In this document: piece after piece, positions 8,872 through 17,386 of the stretch
How the letters are laid out: each line of letters starts with the position of its first letter
Position numbering within the stretch: the first letter of the stretch is position 1
DNA from: Ochrobactrum quorumnocens
GTDB lineage: Bacteria; Pseudomonadota; Alphaproteobacteria; Rhizobiales; Rhizobiaceae
Assembly: GCF_002278035.1 (NCBI RefSeq)
Contig: NZ_CP022603.1
Span: forward strand, 1,121,501 to 1,185,500
Direction: 5' to 3'
DNA: 64,000 bases
The notes under the pieces: generated by a model
Database searches by the model: none
What the model was told of the DNA's origin: nothing
The model's input: the letters and a program-made list of their open reading frames with translations, nothing else
Made by a program: the position numbers and the translations under genes

Positions 8872-10506
8872 TTAGTTAGACGCCACGTTATGCGACATCC
8901 GACAGGCGGCAAAACGATCAAGCGTCTGATCATAAGCGGAAGTTTTAACCGCCATCATACCAAGCACTGTGTGGAACAGATTGTCATGCGATGACGGTTC
9001 TGCCGTCGCCTTGCGCAAGCAATCGAGATTAAGACCCGTATCCGCTGCATATTCCGGTGCAAACCAGGTGATAAACGGTATATGGGTCTGCTGCGATGGC
9101 GCGATGAAATAGGGTGCCGCGTGAAGATACAGACCATCTTCACCAAGCGACTCGCCATGGTCGGACATATAAATCATAGCCGATGCAAACTTGTCCTCAC
9201 GTGCTTTGAGGAGGTCAATCACTTCGGACAAAATATAATCCGTGTAAAGGATCGAATTGTCATAGGCATTGACGATTTCTTCCTGCGAACACTTGGCGAA
9301 ATCGTTAGAGCGGCAATCCGGTTTGAAACCGGCATATTTTGCCGGATAGCGACGATAATAGGCCGGTCCGTGACTGCCCGTCATGTGCAAAACAATGGTC
9401 GCATTGCCGGCGACTTCGTTCAGCTCTTTTGAGAGACTATCCACCAATATCTGATCGAGACACTCACCACCTTCGCAATAGCGTTTGTCCTGAGCACCCT
9501 GCAGATCAATCAGCTTGATCCGCTCGGCAACGCCTTTGCTGCCCGTATTATTCTCGTACCAGCTAACCTCAACGCCTGCATGTTTGAGCACGTCCATCAG
9601 GTTTTCAGAGCCGCGGAATTTCGTATTGGAGTAATCTTCGCGCGTGAAAGGGGAAAACATGCACGGCACAGAAACGGATGTCTCCGTGCCACAGCTCGTT
9701 GTATCGGTAAAGGCAACAACGTCGCGCTTCTTCAAGTCAGGATTGGTTTCCCGCGCATATCCATTAAGGCTGAAATTTTGCGCGCGCGCCGTTTCACCCA
9801 CAACGACAACCGTCACCAGCTTCTTGCCTGCTGGCAATTGCGTCAGCGCTTGCTTGGCATCCAGCCCAAGCGGCTCCATCGGAATGTCTCGATTTTTGAC
9901 GATGTGCGAAACATATTGGATCGTGCTGGTGATCGGGGTGCTAGGCATCAGCTTTTGCATGATATCGGCTCCATGCTCGCGGAACATGGATGAATAGGCG
10001 GCGTAGTTGGTGCCGAGTATGGTGATAGCTGCAATCAGACAGGTGAGAATGACGCCTGTGTTCACCATCAGCTTTCTAAGCAGCGGGCGGTGTTTTACAC
10101 GTACCCAAACAATCAAGAGCGAGGGGGGCATACCGTAAAACAGCATATGCCAAAGGAAGCTCGACGTCAGCAATGCACCAGACTCGGCCTGTGTGGTTGT
10201 GAGCGCAGCTTCAACGACATTCTTGTCGATAATCGTGCCAAATGTGTCCGTGAAATAAGAGCCGCCCGCAGCAATTATCACGAACAAGATAAGCATCGGC
10301 TTGATGATGTATTTTGCCGAGAACAGGACAAACAGCGCCACATGCAGCAGCAAAAGCGTGGCTACTATGCCCGCGAGTCTCATCGGTGCATCAGCATAAT
10401 AGGTGCTGATCGCGTGCCAGAAGGACCTGTTTGTGAAAATGAGAATGTAGAGAACGGTGAAAAGGCACAGCGGCCCGCTGGCAATTGTGGGACGAAATTT
10501 CTGCAT
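8872..10506 (-). CDS. eptA: Lipid A phosphoethanolamine transferase (EptA/LptA type)
   Basis: Inner-membrane enzyme of 544 residues that moves phosphoethanolamine from phosphatidylethanolamine to lipid A or core sugars, lowering negative charge and sensitivity to cationic peptides. Five hydrophobic helices fill residues 1-185. The periplasmic sulfatase-like domain follows, with VVVVGETARAQNFSLNGYAR, the nucleophile threonine in FTDTTSCGTETSVSVPCMFS (about residue 280), and metal ligands in MIYMSDHGESLGEDG. In Brucella the homologous gene is called lptA. The start is an ATG with no obvious ribosome site. Confidence 0.9.
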   Translation of the reverse strand: MQKFRPTIASGPLCLFTVLYILIFTNRSFWHAISTYYADAPMRLAGIVATLLLLHVALFVLFSAKYIIKPMLILFVIIAAGGSYFTDTFGTIIDKNVVEAALTTTQAESGALLTSSFLWHMLFYGMPPSLLIVWVRVKHRPLLRKLMVNTGVILTCLIAAITILGTNYAAYSSMFREHGADIMQKLMPSTPITSTIQYVSHIVKNRDIPMEPLGLDAKQALTQLPAGKKLVTVVVVGETARAQNFSLNGYARETNPDLKKRDVVAFTDTTSCGTETSVSVPCMFSPFTREDYSNTKFRGSENLMDVLKHAGVEVSWYENNTGSKGVAERIKLIDLQGAQDKRYCEGGECLDQILVDSLSKELNEVAGNATIVLHMTGSHGPAYYRRYPAKYAGFKPDCRSNDFAKCSQEEIVNAYDNSILYTDYILSEVIDLLKAREDKFASAMIYMSDHGESLGEDGLYLHAAPYFIAPSQQTHIPFITWFAPEYAADTGLNLDCLRKATAEPSSHDNLFHTVLGMMAVKTSAYDQTLDRFAACRMSHNVASN

Positions 10507-10663
10507 GACACACGCTTTCGAACGCTTTGAATTCGCGCGCCTTACAGGGCCGGCTGATGTAATGAGTCAGCTATATCAGGCACGTCTCAGTCAAACATGA
10601 AATCTTGATGGCTTTTCTACGGCGAACGAATTGTACCGCTGGCCATGCCGTATCGCACAAACA

Positions 10664-10691
10664 AGAACGCCGCCGTCATTGGCGGCGTTCT
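10664..10691 (-). terminator. Hairpin terminator of the oxidoreductase remnant
   Basis: Perfect 11-bp arms AGAACGCCGCC / GGCGGCGTTCT around a 6-base loop, followed on the minus strand by TGTTTGTG. It lies 17 bases past the stop of the truncated oxidoreductase. Confidence 0.7.
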
Positions 10692-10707
10692 CGAGTTCGA
10701 ATTTATA

Positions 10708-11100
10708 TCAGAGACTAACCCATCCGCCATTTTTGTTCGAAGATCTTACGCAAGCATCGATGAACGCGACGCCTTTGACACCATCGTCGACAGTTGGATA
10801 GAGAACCGCACCATCAGGCTTTGTGTTATCGCGCTTGGCCTGAATGGCGTTGGCTGCTTCCACATAGATAGTCGCGAACGCTTCCAGATAGCCTTCCGGA
10901 TGGCCGCCCGGCACCCGCGTGACGCGGGTTGCGGCATCTCCGACGCCTGAACCACCACGGGTGATCAACCGCTTCTGTTCTCCAAACGGCGTAAACCAAA
11001 GCCGGTTCGGGTCTTCCTGGGCCCATTCGATGCCGCCCTTGGTGCCATAAACGCGAAGACGCAGCGCATTCTCAAGCCCATTGCTACCGTTCCTCTCGTT
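10708..11100 (-). pseudogene. Gfo/Idh/MocA-family oxidoreductase, C-terminal remnant
   Basis: The frame encodes about 130 residues matching the end of Gfo/Idh/MocA dehydrogenases: LRLRVYGTKGGIEWAQEDPN, LWFTPFGEQKRLI and PGGHPEGYLEAFATIYVEAA, then a normal stop and terminator. The NAD-binding Rossmann half is missing; upstream of about 11100 the open frame no longer resembles the family. An IS6 remnant starts about 200 bases further on, so a transposon-linked deletion probably removed the N-terminus. Original substrate unknown (sugar or inositol derivatives are usual). Confidence 0.75.
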
Positions 11101-11302
11101 GGGCCCGTTGAACAAAATGAGCCATCGACTGGCGATACGGGGTGCCGACATTTTATTTGCACGGCCTTTAAAGGAATGGCGAGCCAAGTCACTTGGACTT
11201 GTTGGTGCGCGCATCAAGCAGAAACCTGATGCGACGGTTTATGGCTACAGTCGGCACGGTAGCGTCGGGTTAACGGAATAGTCTGGATCGATTTGATATT
11301 CG

Positions 11303-12021
11303 ATGGTTATGACCGAACTCCAGCCTGCTCATTTTCGACGTCACCGCTTCCCCGCCGAGATTATCGCCTATGCGGTCTGGCTCTATTACCGGTTTCCGCT
11401 CAGCTTTCGGGACATCGAAGATCTGCTGGCCGAGCGCGGTATGAGGTTTCGTTCTAGACCGTCTCGGAATGGGCTGCAAAGTTTGGCCTTAAACTCGCCC
11501 ACCAACTCCGTCACCGCTCGCGAGGCCACTTTGCTGACAAATGGCAGTTTGATGAAATGGTGGTGACGATCAAGGGAATGAAATACTGGCTGTGGCGCGC
11601 CGTTGACGCCAATGGCCACGTCCTCGATGCGTTGTTGCAGACCAGGAGAAACAAACGTGCAGCCCTGCGGTTGATGCGCAAGCTACTCAAAGGACAGGGC
11701 ATCTCCCCACGGGTCATGGTCACCGACACGCTGCGATCCTACGCTGCAGCGAAGACGGAACTGATGCCGGGCGTCGAGCATCGATCTCACAAGGGCATCA
11801 ACAATCGAGCAGAGAATTCACATCTTCCCGTGCGCCGACGGGAGCGGCGTATGATGCGTTTCAACTCGGCCCGGCAATGCCAGCGTTTCGTCTCAGTCCA
11901 TGGCCAGATCGCCAATCTTTTTCTACTTCATCGCAAACAACTCTCTGCCGCAGATCATCGAAAACTTCGCTCCCACGCCATCGCAACATGGCAAGACATC
12001 GCCCTGTCGATCAACACATGA
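11303..12021 (+). pseudogene. IS6-family transposase, broken
   Basis: The N-terminal part (PAEIIAYAVWLYYRFPLSF, DIEDLLAERG) is in one frame and the catalytic part (KGMKYWLWRAVDANGHVLDA, ending in NLFLLHRKQ) is in another. A one-base loss near 11440 shifts the frame, and an in-frame TAG follows at 11455-11457 in the correct frame. Both DDE halves of an IS6/IS26-like transposase can be read across the break. No clear terminal inverted repeats were found, so the element is probably incomplete. Confidence 0.85.
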
Positions 12022-12269
12022 AAGACGGCCTACGGGAAGAAGTGCGCCCGGTCCTAGATTAAGGCGACGCCTCCGTTCGGATTATCTAATATAAATATAA
12101 TAAGACCTAATAATTTGCTCGCTTTGCGGAACTTGTCACACTCATCGGTTTAAGCACTTCATGCAAGGACGATGAGTGTGATATTCCGTTCCACCGGCAG
12201 ATGCGCATGTCACCCAAACCCGTCATGCATGCGGGGCATACGGGTTTGGGTTTTGGCTACGCCGTCTCG
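12022..12269. other. Gene-free stretch with two perfect hairpins
   Basis: Contains two 12-bp perfect inverted repeats. The first is TCACACTCATCG / CGATGAGTGTGA (12136-12181, loop 22). The second is ACCCAAACCCGT / ACGGGTTTGGGT (12212-12251, loop 16). The second lies 18 bases after the fpr stop on the minus strand and is the likely terminator of the sodB-fdxA-flavin reductase-fpr unit. The first may be a remnant of a mobile element end or a terminator for the opposite strand. Confidence 0.55.
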
Positions 12270-13085
12270 CTATCCGACAAAGGCACGCTCCACTACGAAC
12301 TCACCAGGTTTATTGTTCGAGCCTTCTCTGAAACCAAGGAGCTCTGCAAAAGCCCCAAGCTCACGTGTCATCTCGATTGAGCCGCAGATCATGATCCTGT
12401 CATTTGTCGGATCGAATGGTTTTATAGCAAGATCAGTGAATAGACTCTCATTCCAAATACGCTCTGTGATGCGCCCCATGCGCTCGTATGGTTCTCGAGT
12501 TGTCGTGGTATAATGGCTGAATTGGTCACCAGCGAATTCTGCAGTGAGTGGATTGGAGAGCAGTCCGCGCGCCAGATCGAATCCATAAGTGAGTTCCGCG
12601 ACCTTGCGGCACGTATGGGTCAGAATGATATGCTCGAACTTCTCGTAGGTCGCCGGATCGCGTATAATGCTGGCGAATGGCGCGATACCAGTGCCCGTGG
12701 ATAGCATCCAAAGCCTTCGTCCAGGAAGAAGAGCATCCACGACTAACGTTCCGGTCGTCTTAGGACGCAGCAGGATTTTGTCGCCTTCCCGAATATTCTG
12801 AAGATGCTGCGTTAGAGGGCCGTCTTCGACCTTGATCGAGAAAAACTCAAGTTCATCATCCCATGCGGGACTTGCGATGGAGTATGCCCGAAATACGGGC
12901 TTTTGGGCATTTGGCAGACCGATCATTACGAATTCACCCGATCGGAAACGAAAGGATTGAGGCCGTGTAGTGCGGAAAGAAAACAGTCGGTCTGTGTAAT
13001 GGCGGACAGAGACGATGCGTTCGGCATGCACACCTGACGGGATGGGGAATAGATCTGAAGTAGCAATCGCTGAGGTTGCGGTCAT
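12270..13085 (-). CDS. fpr: Ferredoxin-NADP(+) reductase
   Basis: FAD enzyme of about 271 residues that exchanges electrons between NADPH and ferredoxin or flavodoxin. Visible are the FAD-binding motif FRAYSIASPAWDDELEFFSI, the NADP-binding stretch LWMLSTGTGIAPFASIIRDP, CGSIEMTRELG, and the C-terminal GEFVVERAFVG typical of bacterial subclass Fpr. The ATG overlaps the TGA of the upstream flavin reductase (ATGA), with GGAGA 7 bases before it, so the two are translationally coupled. It is last in a minus-strand unit with sodB and a ferredoxin, which suggests redox repair or supply of electrons during oxidative or nitrosative stress. Confidence 0.9.
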   Translation of the reverse strand: MTATSAIATSDLFPIPSGVHAERIVSVRHYTDRLFSFRTTRPQSFRFRSGEFVMIGLPNAQKPVFRAYSIASPAWDDELEFFSIKVEDGPLTQHLQNIREGDKILLRPKTTGTLVVDALLPGRRLWMLSTGTGIAPFASIIRDPATYEKFEHIILTHTCRKVAELTYGFDLARGLLSNPLTAEFAGDQFSHYTTTTREPYERMGRITERIWNESLFTDLAIKPFDPTNDRIMICGSIEMTRELGAFAELLGFREGSNNKPGEFVVERAFVG

Positions 13086-13663
13086 AGGCCGTTCTCCATT
13101 TTTGGAAAGCCAGAAAGAGGGAAGACCTTGGACAATGAATTTGGCTCTTCTGCTAGTGCCTTGTATTGCCGCTTTTGCCATATCAGTGGTGATCGGTCGG
13201 TCACTAAATCAATATCGACGACGCCCCCGACAAACAAAACATGCGTTCCCGTTTCCACCGCGCCGAGCACCGTGCAATCCATTGCGGCGACTGCTCCAAT
13301 CAACCTTGGGTGCCCGGATTTCCATTTGAGCCACCTGCCGGTGTCAAACCTGCGCTCGGGATCGCCGCGCCCGGCGAAGGCATCAGCAATTGTTTGCTGG
13401 CCCTGGGCAAGCAATGCAAAGGAGAAGCCGCCCGTTTTGACAATATGATCAGCGAGCCTGCTTGTTATATCGATTGATAGCAGAATTGCTGGTGGTTCCA
13501 CCGACAGGGAAAACACCGAAGTCACAGTGCGTCCAAGACACTCCACACCGAACTGGGTCGTTACCAGCGATGCGGTGGTGCCCATAGACGCCATGGTGTC
13601 ACGGAAGGTTCTTGTATCCACATAAGGGCGAAGCGCGGGTTCAAGTCGAAGTGCGTCGGTCAT
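13082..13663 (-). CDS. Flavin reductase-like domain protein (NAD(P)H:FMN oxidoreductase)
   Basis: About 193 residues of the flavin-reductase-like (DIM6/HpaC) fold, with the characteristic TVTSVFSLSVEPPAILLSID and a later segment HVLFVGGVVDIDL. Such proteins reduce FMN or FAD with NAD(P)H, or bind FMN as diffusible electron carriers. An in-frame TTG at 13690 overlaps the fdxA stop and could be the true start; I used the ATG at 13663. It sits between ferredoxin and ferredoxin reductase, so it is probably part of the same electron-transfer set. The physiological acceptor is unknown. Confidence 0.8.
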   Translation of the reverse strand: MTDALRLEPALRPYVDTRTFRDTMASMGTTASLVTTQFGVECLGRTVTSVFSLSVEPPAILLSIDITSRLADHIVKTGGFSFALLAQGQQTIADAFAGRGDPERRFDTGRWLKWKSGHPRLIGAVAAMDCTVLGAVETGTHVLFVGGVVDIDLVTDRSPLIWQKRQYKALAEEPNSLSKVFPLSGFPKMENGL

Positions 13664-13686
13664 CTGGAAGTCGCTCGGTTCTCTTG

Positions 13687-14025
13687 TCAAGATCCTGTTC
13701 CCGGCAATTCAGAGAACAGATCGCGGAATTTGTTAGGCACGCCTTCCATCTCCTTGGCATTGGCAAGGGATACTCCCTTTTCGACAATGTTGGGCCACAG
13801 ATTGGCAAAGCGGGTATTCAGTTCGAGCCAGCTATCAAGGCCTGGCTCGATATCAGGTTTAATAGCATCGATTGGACATTCCGGTTCGCATACACCGCAA
13901 TCAATGCACTCGTCAGGATGGATGACGAGGAAGTTCTCGCCCTCATAAAAACAATCGACGGGACAGACTTCAACGCAGTCCATATGTTTACAGGCAATGC
14001 AGTCTTCAGTGACAACGTACGTCAT
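13687..14025 (-). CDS. fdxA: 7Fe ferredoxin FdxA
   Basis: Small 112-residue electron carrier with the two cluster motifs of bacterial seven-iron ferredoxins. The first half [18 protein letters not shown] binds a 3Fe-4S cluster; [16 protein letters not shown] binds a 4Fe-4S cluster. The C-terminal extension [19 protein letters not shown] is typical of alphaproteobacterial FdxA. Located 82 bases after sodB and directly before the flavin reductase, it is the likely partner of the downstream Fpr. Confidence 0.93.
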   Translation of the reverse strand: MTYVVTEDCIACKHMDCVEVCPVDCFYEGENFLVIHPDECIDCGVCEPECPIDAIKPDIEPGLDSWLELNTRFANLWPNIVEKGVSLANAKEMEGVPNKFRDLFSELPGTGS

Positions 14026-14106
14026 TTAGGGATCCGGGGTCGACTTAAGGCAAAACGCAGCACCGGCTGGACCATGCTAGGCGGTACAACCGGTGGCGGT
14101 TAAAGA

Positions 14107-14709
14107 TCAACCGAGATTGGCTTCGGCGAATTCATAATTAGCCAGTTTATCGAGGAAGTTCGTTACGTAATCCGGGCGCCGGTTGCGAAAGTCCACATAA
14201 TAGCTGTGCTCCCAAACATCGAGGCCTAGCAGCGGTTTACCCTCGCCAGTTGCGAGAGGATTGGAACCGTTAGGCGTCTTTGTGGTCTTCAATCTGCCGT
14301 CGGGGCTCAGGATGAGCCAGGCCCAACCCGACCCGAACTGTGTGGTCGCGGCAGCCTTGAAGTCGTCTTTGTAGGCACCAATCGAGCCAAAATCCTCTAT
14401 GATCTTCGCTTCCAGCTTGCCGGGGAACTTGCCGCCGACAGGAGAAAGCGCGTTCCAGAAGTGCGTATGATTCCAGTGTTGGCCTGCGTTGTTGAAGACC
14501 CCTGCAAGGTCGTCTTTACCTTTGCTGAAGGCGATGATCTCTTCGAGCGATTTATGCTGAAGATCGGTGTTTTTTTCGACGAAACCATTAAGAGCCGTTA
14601 CATAGGCCAGATGGTGCTTGTCGTGATGAAATTCCAGCGTTTCCGGACTCATACCTCTCTCGGCAAGAGCGGAATGGACATAGGGCAAAGCGGGCAGTTC
14701 GAAAGCCAT
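14107..14709 (-). CDS. sodB: Superoxide dismutase, iron type
   Basis: Cytoplasmic enzyme of 200 residues that converts superoxide to hydrogen peroxide and oxygen. Metal ligands are visible in LEFHHDKHHLAYV, NHTHFWN and LDVWEHSYYVDF. The Gln in NNAGQHWNHTHFW and the TTQFGSGWAWL stretch favour the iron form over the manganese form. AAGGAG lies 7 bases before the ATG. It heads the minus-strand unit and is divergent from the Fe-S-type regulator gene, so the two probably share a control region. Confidence 0.93.
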   Translation of the reverse strand: MAFELPALPYVHSALAERGMSPETLEFHHDKHHLAYVTALNGFVEKNTDLQHKSLEEIIAFSKGKDDLAGVFNNAGQHWNHTHFWNALSPVGGKFPGKLEAKIIEDFGSIGAYKDDFKAAATTQFGSGWAWLILSPDGRLKTTKTPNGSNPLATGEGKPLLGLDVWEHSYYVDFRNRRPDYVTNFLDKLANYEFAEANLG

Positions 14710-14822
14710 AAGTTTACTCCTTGATCGGAACGCCCTTGCATTTTTGGCACGTGGCGTCTATTTTCCAAGTATGTTCTTTGAAAAACATTGTGGGGAATAT
14801 GTCAAGCACATTCTTGGAAAAT
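14710..14822. promoter_or_regulatory. Shared promoter/operator region of sodB and the Fe-S regulator
   Basis: Only 89 bases separate the two divergent starts. A perfect 10-base inverted repeat ATTTTCCAAG (14760-14769) / CTTGGAAAAT (14813-14822) has arms 53 bases apart centre to centre, about five helical turns. The second arm lies inside the start of the regulator gene, which suggests looping autoregulation. Confidence 0.45.
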
Positions 14823-15464
14823 ACAATTTCGGCACCACGCAACCCTGCTGACAGGATTCTAATGTTGCTCAAGATGCATGGAGCACAGACATCCTCTTCG
14901 CTCGGCCAGCACCTTCGCACGTCTGGGGAGGCAGCGCGTCAGCAGCTTATTCGACTAGCCGACGAGGGGCTTGTATCGGTCAGCAGCACACCTTCGGGAG
15001 TTGGACGTCCAGTGCAGAATTGGGATTTGACTGCGGTTGCGCAGGCGCGTTTTCCTGACACCCACGCGGCACTCACGGTTCAGTTGCTCGACATCATCCG
15101 CAACAGTCTTGGCGAAAGCGCGTTAAACAGTATCATCACAAAGAGAGAGGACGACACTCGTTCTGCATATGTGGCGGCGATGGCAGGGCGCACCAGTCTT
15201 TCTGAACGAGTTGCCGTGCTTGCCGAACTCCGGACGGCCGAAGGCTACATGGCTGACTGGGAGGAAGTGGAAGACGGCTCGATCATACTCAACGAAAATC
15301 ACTGTCCAATCTGCGCGGCGGCAACCGCCTGTCAGGGTTTCTGTCGGGCAGAGCTACAGGTATTTAAGGCCGTGCTCGGGCTAAAAGTGCACGTCGAGCG
15401 CAAAGAGCACATTCTCAGCGGTGCACGCCGCTGCACTTATGTCATTCGCGAGGTTAATGTATGA
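14799..15464 (+). CDS. SufR-like winged-helix regulator with C-terminal cysteine cluster
   Basis: Predicted transcriptional regulator of about 221 residues. Residues 15-80 form a winged helix (ILMLLKMHGAQTSSSLGQHL, GEAARQQLIRLADEGLV). The C-terminus carries HCPICAAATACQGFC, a cysteine pattern like that by which SufR-type repressors hold a 4Fe-4S cluster. It therefore probably senses Fe-S status, oxygen or NO. I chose ATG 14799, after GGGGAA; a TTG at 14721 would add 26 residues that do not look conserved. Its stop overlaps the ATG of the haemoglobin gene. Confidence 0.82.
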   Translation: MSSTFLENTISAPRNPADRILMLLKMHGAQTSSSLGQHLRTSGEAARQQLIRLADEGLVSVSSTPSGVGRPVQNWDLTAVAQARFPDTHAALTVQLLDIIRNSLGESALNSIITKREDDTRSAYVAAMAGRTSLSERVAVLAELRTAEGYMADWEEVEDGSIILNENHCPICAAATACQGFCRAELQVFKAVLGLKVHVERKEHILSGARRCTYVIREVNV

Positions 15465-15940
15465 GCACATCTGTTCAGCCTAAAACACCGGCCTTGCTTA
15501 GCGCTGCAGGATCGCCGGCACGTTATGCTCTTGACGAGGCTATGATCCACACTGTTGTCAATCACTTCTACGCGCTAGTCAGGGAAGATGATGTCCTCGG
15601 TCCTGTCTTCAGGCGTGCCGTAGCCGATGACCTTTGGCAGGCTCACCTTGACACGATTGTCGACTTCTGGAGTTCCATGTTGCTAGGCAGCGGACGCTAC
15701 AAGGGCCGACCGATGCCGAAGCATCTGGCGCTTTCCGAAATAACCGATGCGCACTTCCGGCGCTGGCTAGCCCTTTTCCGCTTCACGGCTTGCGATCTGT
15801 GCCCGCCTGATATCGCGGCTTTATTCATCGAACGTTCGGAGCGGGTAGGCAATTCATTTCGCCTCAATATCCGCATGCACCGTGGCGATGAGTTAATGCA
15901 TCTGAAGCCTTTAGAAAGAGAAGATCACTTGCCCGAATAG
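15461..15940 (+). CDS. Group III truncated haemoglobin
   Basis: A 159-residue globin with family features HFYALVREDDVLGPVFRRAV (B/C helices), FWSSMLLGSGRYKGRPMPKH (E-F region with the proximal His) and FRLNIRM at the end. Group III truncated globins bind oxygen or NO and are linked to nitrosative stress and microaerobic life. The ATG overlaps the regulator stop as ATGA, so expression is tied to a presumed Fe-S sensor. The ferredoxin, Fpr and flavin reductase on the other strand could be its reductants; that is inference. Confidence 0.9.
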   Translation: MSTSVQPKTPALLSAAGSPARYALDEAMIHTVVNHFYALVREDDVLGPVFRRAVADDLWQAHLDTIVDFWSSMLLGSGRYKGRPMPKHLALSEITDAHFRRWLALFRFTACDLCPPDIAALFIERSERVGNSFRLNIRMHRGDELMHLKPLEREDHLPE

Positions 15941-15976
15941 CCCTATCAGAAATCATAGCTATTGGACGTTAAATGT

Positions 15977-16954
15977 TCAGACTATAATGGGCTCCATAGC
16001 AAGATTGATGTTAAAGCGAGCACGAACACTCTCTATCACGCGTGAGGCAATTCGCGATACGTCCCCAAACGTAGCTCCGCCATGGTTTACGATGATCAGC
16101 GCATGATTATCGTAAACACCGGCTTGACCCTCTCGCGCGCCTTTTAGCCCACAGGTCTCAATTAGCCAGGCGGCTGACAGTTTGCATGTACCATCAGCTT
16201 GGTGGTAACGAGGAGCCTTGGCAATTTGGTCGAGCACGGATGGAGAAACAACCGGATTGTGAAAGAACGAACCTGCATTTCCGAGTATCTTCAAATCAGG
16301 CAATTTTTGTCTACGCATATTGATAACCTCTGCCATGATTGCTTGGGCGTCGGCGAAAGAGCTTTCTAGTCCCTTATAACCGAGAACAGGACGCCACGGT
16401 CTTGGCAAAGCAAGTGTAATGTCCACAATGACGTATCTATTCGTTGTCTTGAAGACCGATTGCCTGTAGCTGAAGCGGCATTCCTCTCGATCGAATGTAA
16501 CCAATTTTCGGTATAAAACGTCGTAAGCCGTGAGTGAGACGAAACGGTCGCTCAGTTCCAGGCCGTAAGCACCTATGTTCTGAACCGGGGCGGCTCCGAC
16601 CGTCCCAGGGATACCGGCAAGATTTTCAAGACCACCAAGTCCCTGCTCAATGGTCCATGCGACAAAATCCTGCCAGTCTTCACCCGCCATGGCACGGACA
16701 AGGACCCGCCCGTCCTCCTGCGCGATGATCGACCGACCTTTAGTTGCCATGATGGCAATCACACCTTCAATTCGTTCACGCAGTAGTACGTTGCTTCCAC
16801 CACCGACGACACGCAGCCGCAGACATTTCGCTGCGGCGAAGGCTGAAACTTCGTCGAGATCATCGACCTTTCTTACGTTGGCGACGTAACGCGCTTTTGA
16901 GATAAGCCCGAACGTGTTGTGAGAGGTCAGGTCAAAGTCGGAGATAATCTGCAT
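15977..16954 (-). CDS. murB: UDP-N-acetylenolpyruvoylglucosamine reductase (MurB, E. coli-like type)
   Basis: FAD enzyme of 325 residues that makes UDP-N-acetylmuramate for peptidoglycan. It resembles the E. coli-type (type I) MurB: HNTFGL at the N-terminus, VVGGGSNVLL, GLENLAGIPGTVGAAPVQNI, YRQSVFK, and the catalytic serine in GNAGSFFHNPVV with EPIIV at the end. Brucellaceae normally keep a different MurB in the division/cell-wall cluster, so this may be a second, acquired copy. Start: ATG 16954 before QIISDFDLTSHN; the open frame extends further upstream but without similarity. It is convergent with the haemoglobin gene. Confidence 0.9.
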   Translation of the reverse strand: MQIISDFDLTSHNTFGLISKARYVANVRKVDDLDEVSAFAAAKCLRLRVVGGGSNVLLRERIEGVIAIMATKGRSIIAQEDGRVLVRAMAGEDWQDFVAWTIEQGLGGLENLAGIPGTVGAAPVQNIGAYGLELSDRFVSLTAYDVLYRKLVTFDREECRFSYRQSVFKTTNRYVIVDITLALPRPWRPVLGYKGLESSFADAQAIMAEVINMRRQKLPDLKILGNAGSFFHNPVVSPSVLDQIAKAPRYHQADGTCKLSAAWLIETCGLKGAREGQAGVYDNHALIIVNHGGATFGDVSRIASRVIESVRARFNINLAMEPIIV

Positions 16955-17043
16955 GCATTTGCCATATGTGGGCGTAAGAGAACGAGAAGAGCGCCGATCA
17001 TGGGCAGTGGTTGTGACGGCGGATCCTGTGAGAACCGGGCGGT

Positions 17044-17376
17044 CTATGATTTGCCCCCTGATTGTTTTTCGAGGCGCGCAATGAAGCCACGCATCTGACG
17101 CGCCGCCTGCAATTCTCCTTTCTGTTCTGCAGCGAATATACCGCTTTGATAGGCCTCCTTGGCGGCGGCACGCCGTTCTAACGCTGCCTGCGATTTGCCC
17201 AATAAGCTCCAGGCTGCTGAGTAGAGTGCGTCCAACTCTACAGCACGGCTCAGATGATGCGCGGCCGTCTCGTGGCAACCTTCATCAAGACACAATTTGC
17301 CGAGCGTAAAGTGCGCAAGCGCTGTCTCACTGCCGGAAGCGATACGACTTTCTAGAATCAAGCGCAGTTTTTTCAT
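17044..17376 (-). CDS. Small tetratricopeptide-repeat protein
   Basis: A 110-residue protein built from two to three TPR-like helical pairs, for example LAHFTLGKLCLDEGCHETAA and AAWSLLGKSQAALERRAAAK, with no signal peptide. TPR domains mediate protein-protein contacts; no function is assignable. AAGAGG precedes the ATG. It lies 89 bases upstream of murB on the same strand and just after the decayed MetE-like gene. Confidence 0.75.
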   Translation of the reverse strand: MKKLRLILESRIASGSETALAHFTLGKLCLDEGCHETAAHHLSRAVELDALYSAAWSLLGKSQAALERRAAAKEAYQSGIFAAEQKGELQAARQMRGFIARLEKQSGGKS

Positions 17377-17386
17377 GGTAAAACCT

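Noticed and set aside
14028..14045. Adjacent BamHI and SalI sites (GGATCCGGGGTCGAC) as a cloning scar
   Set aside because: Surrounding sequence is natural, no vector sequence follows, and the spacing does not match a common polylinker.
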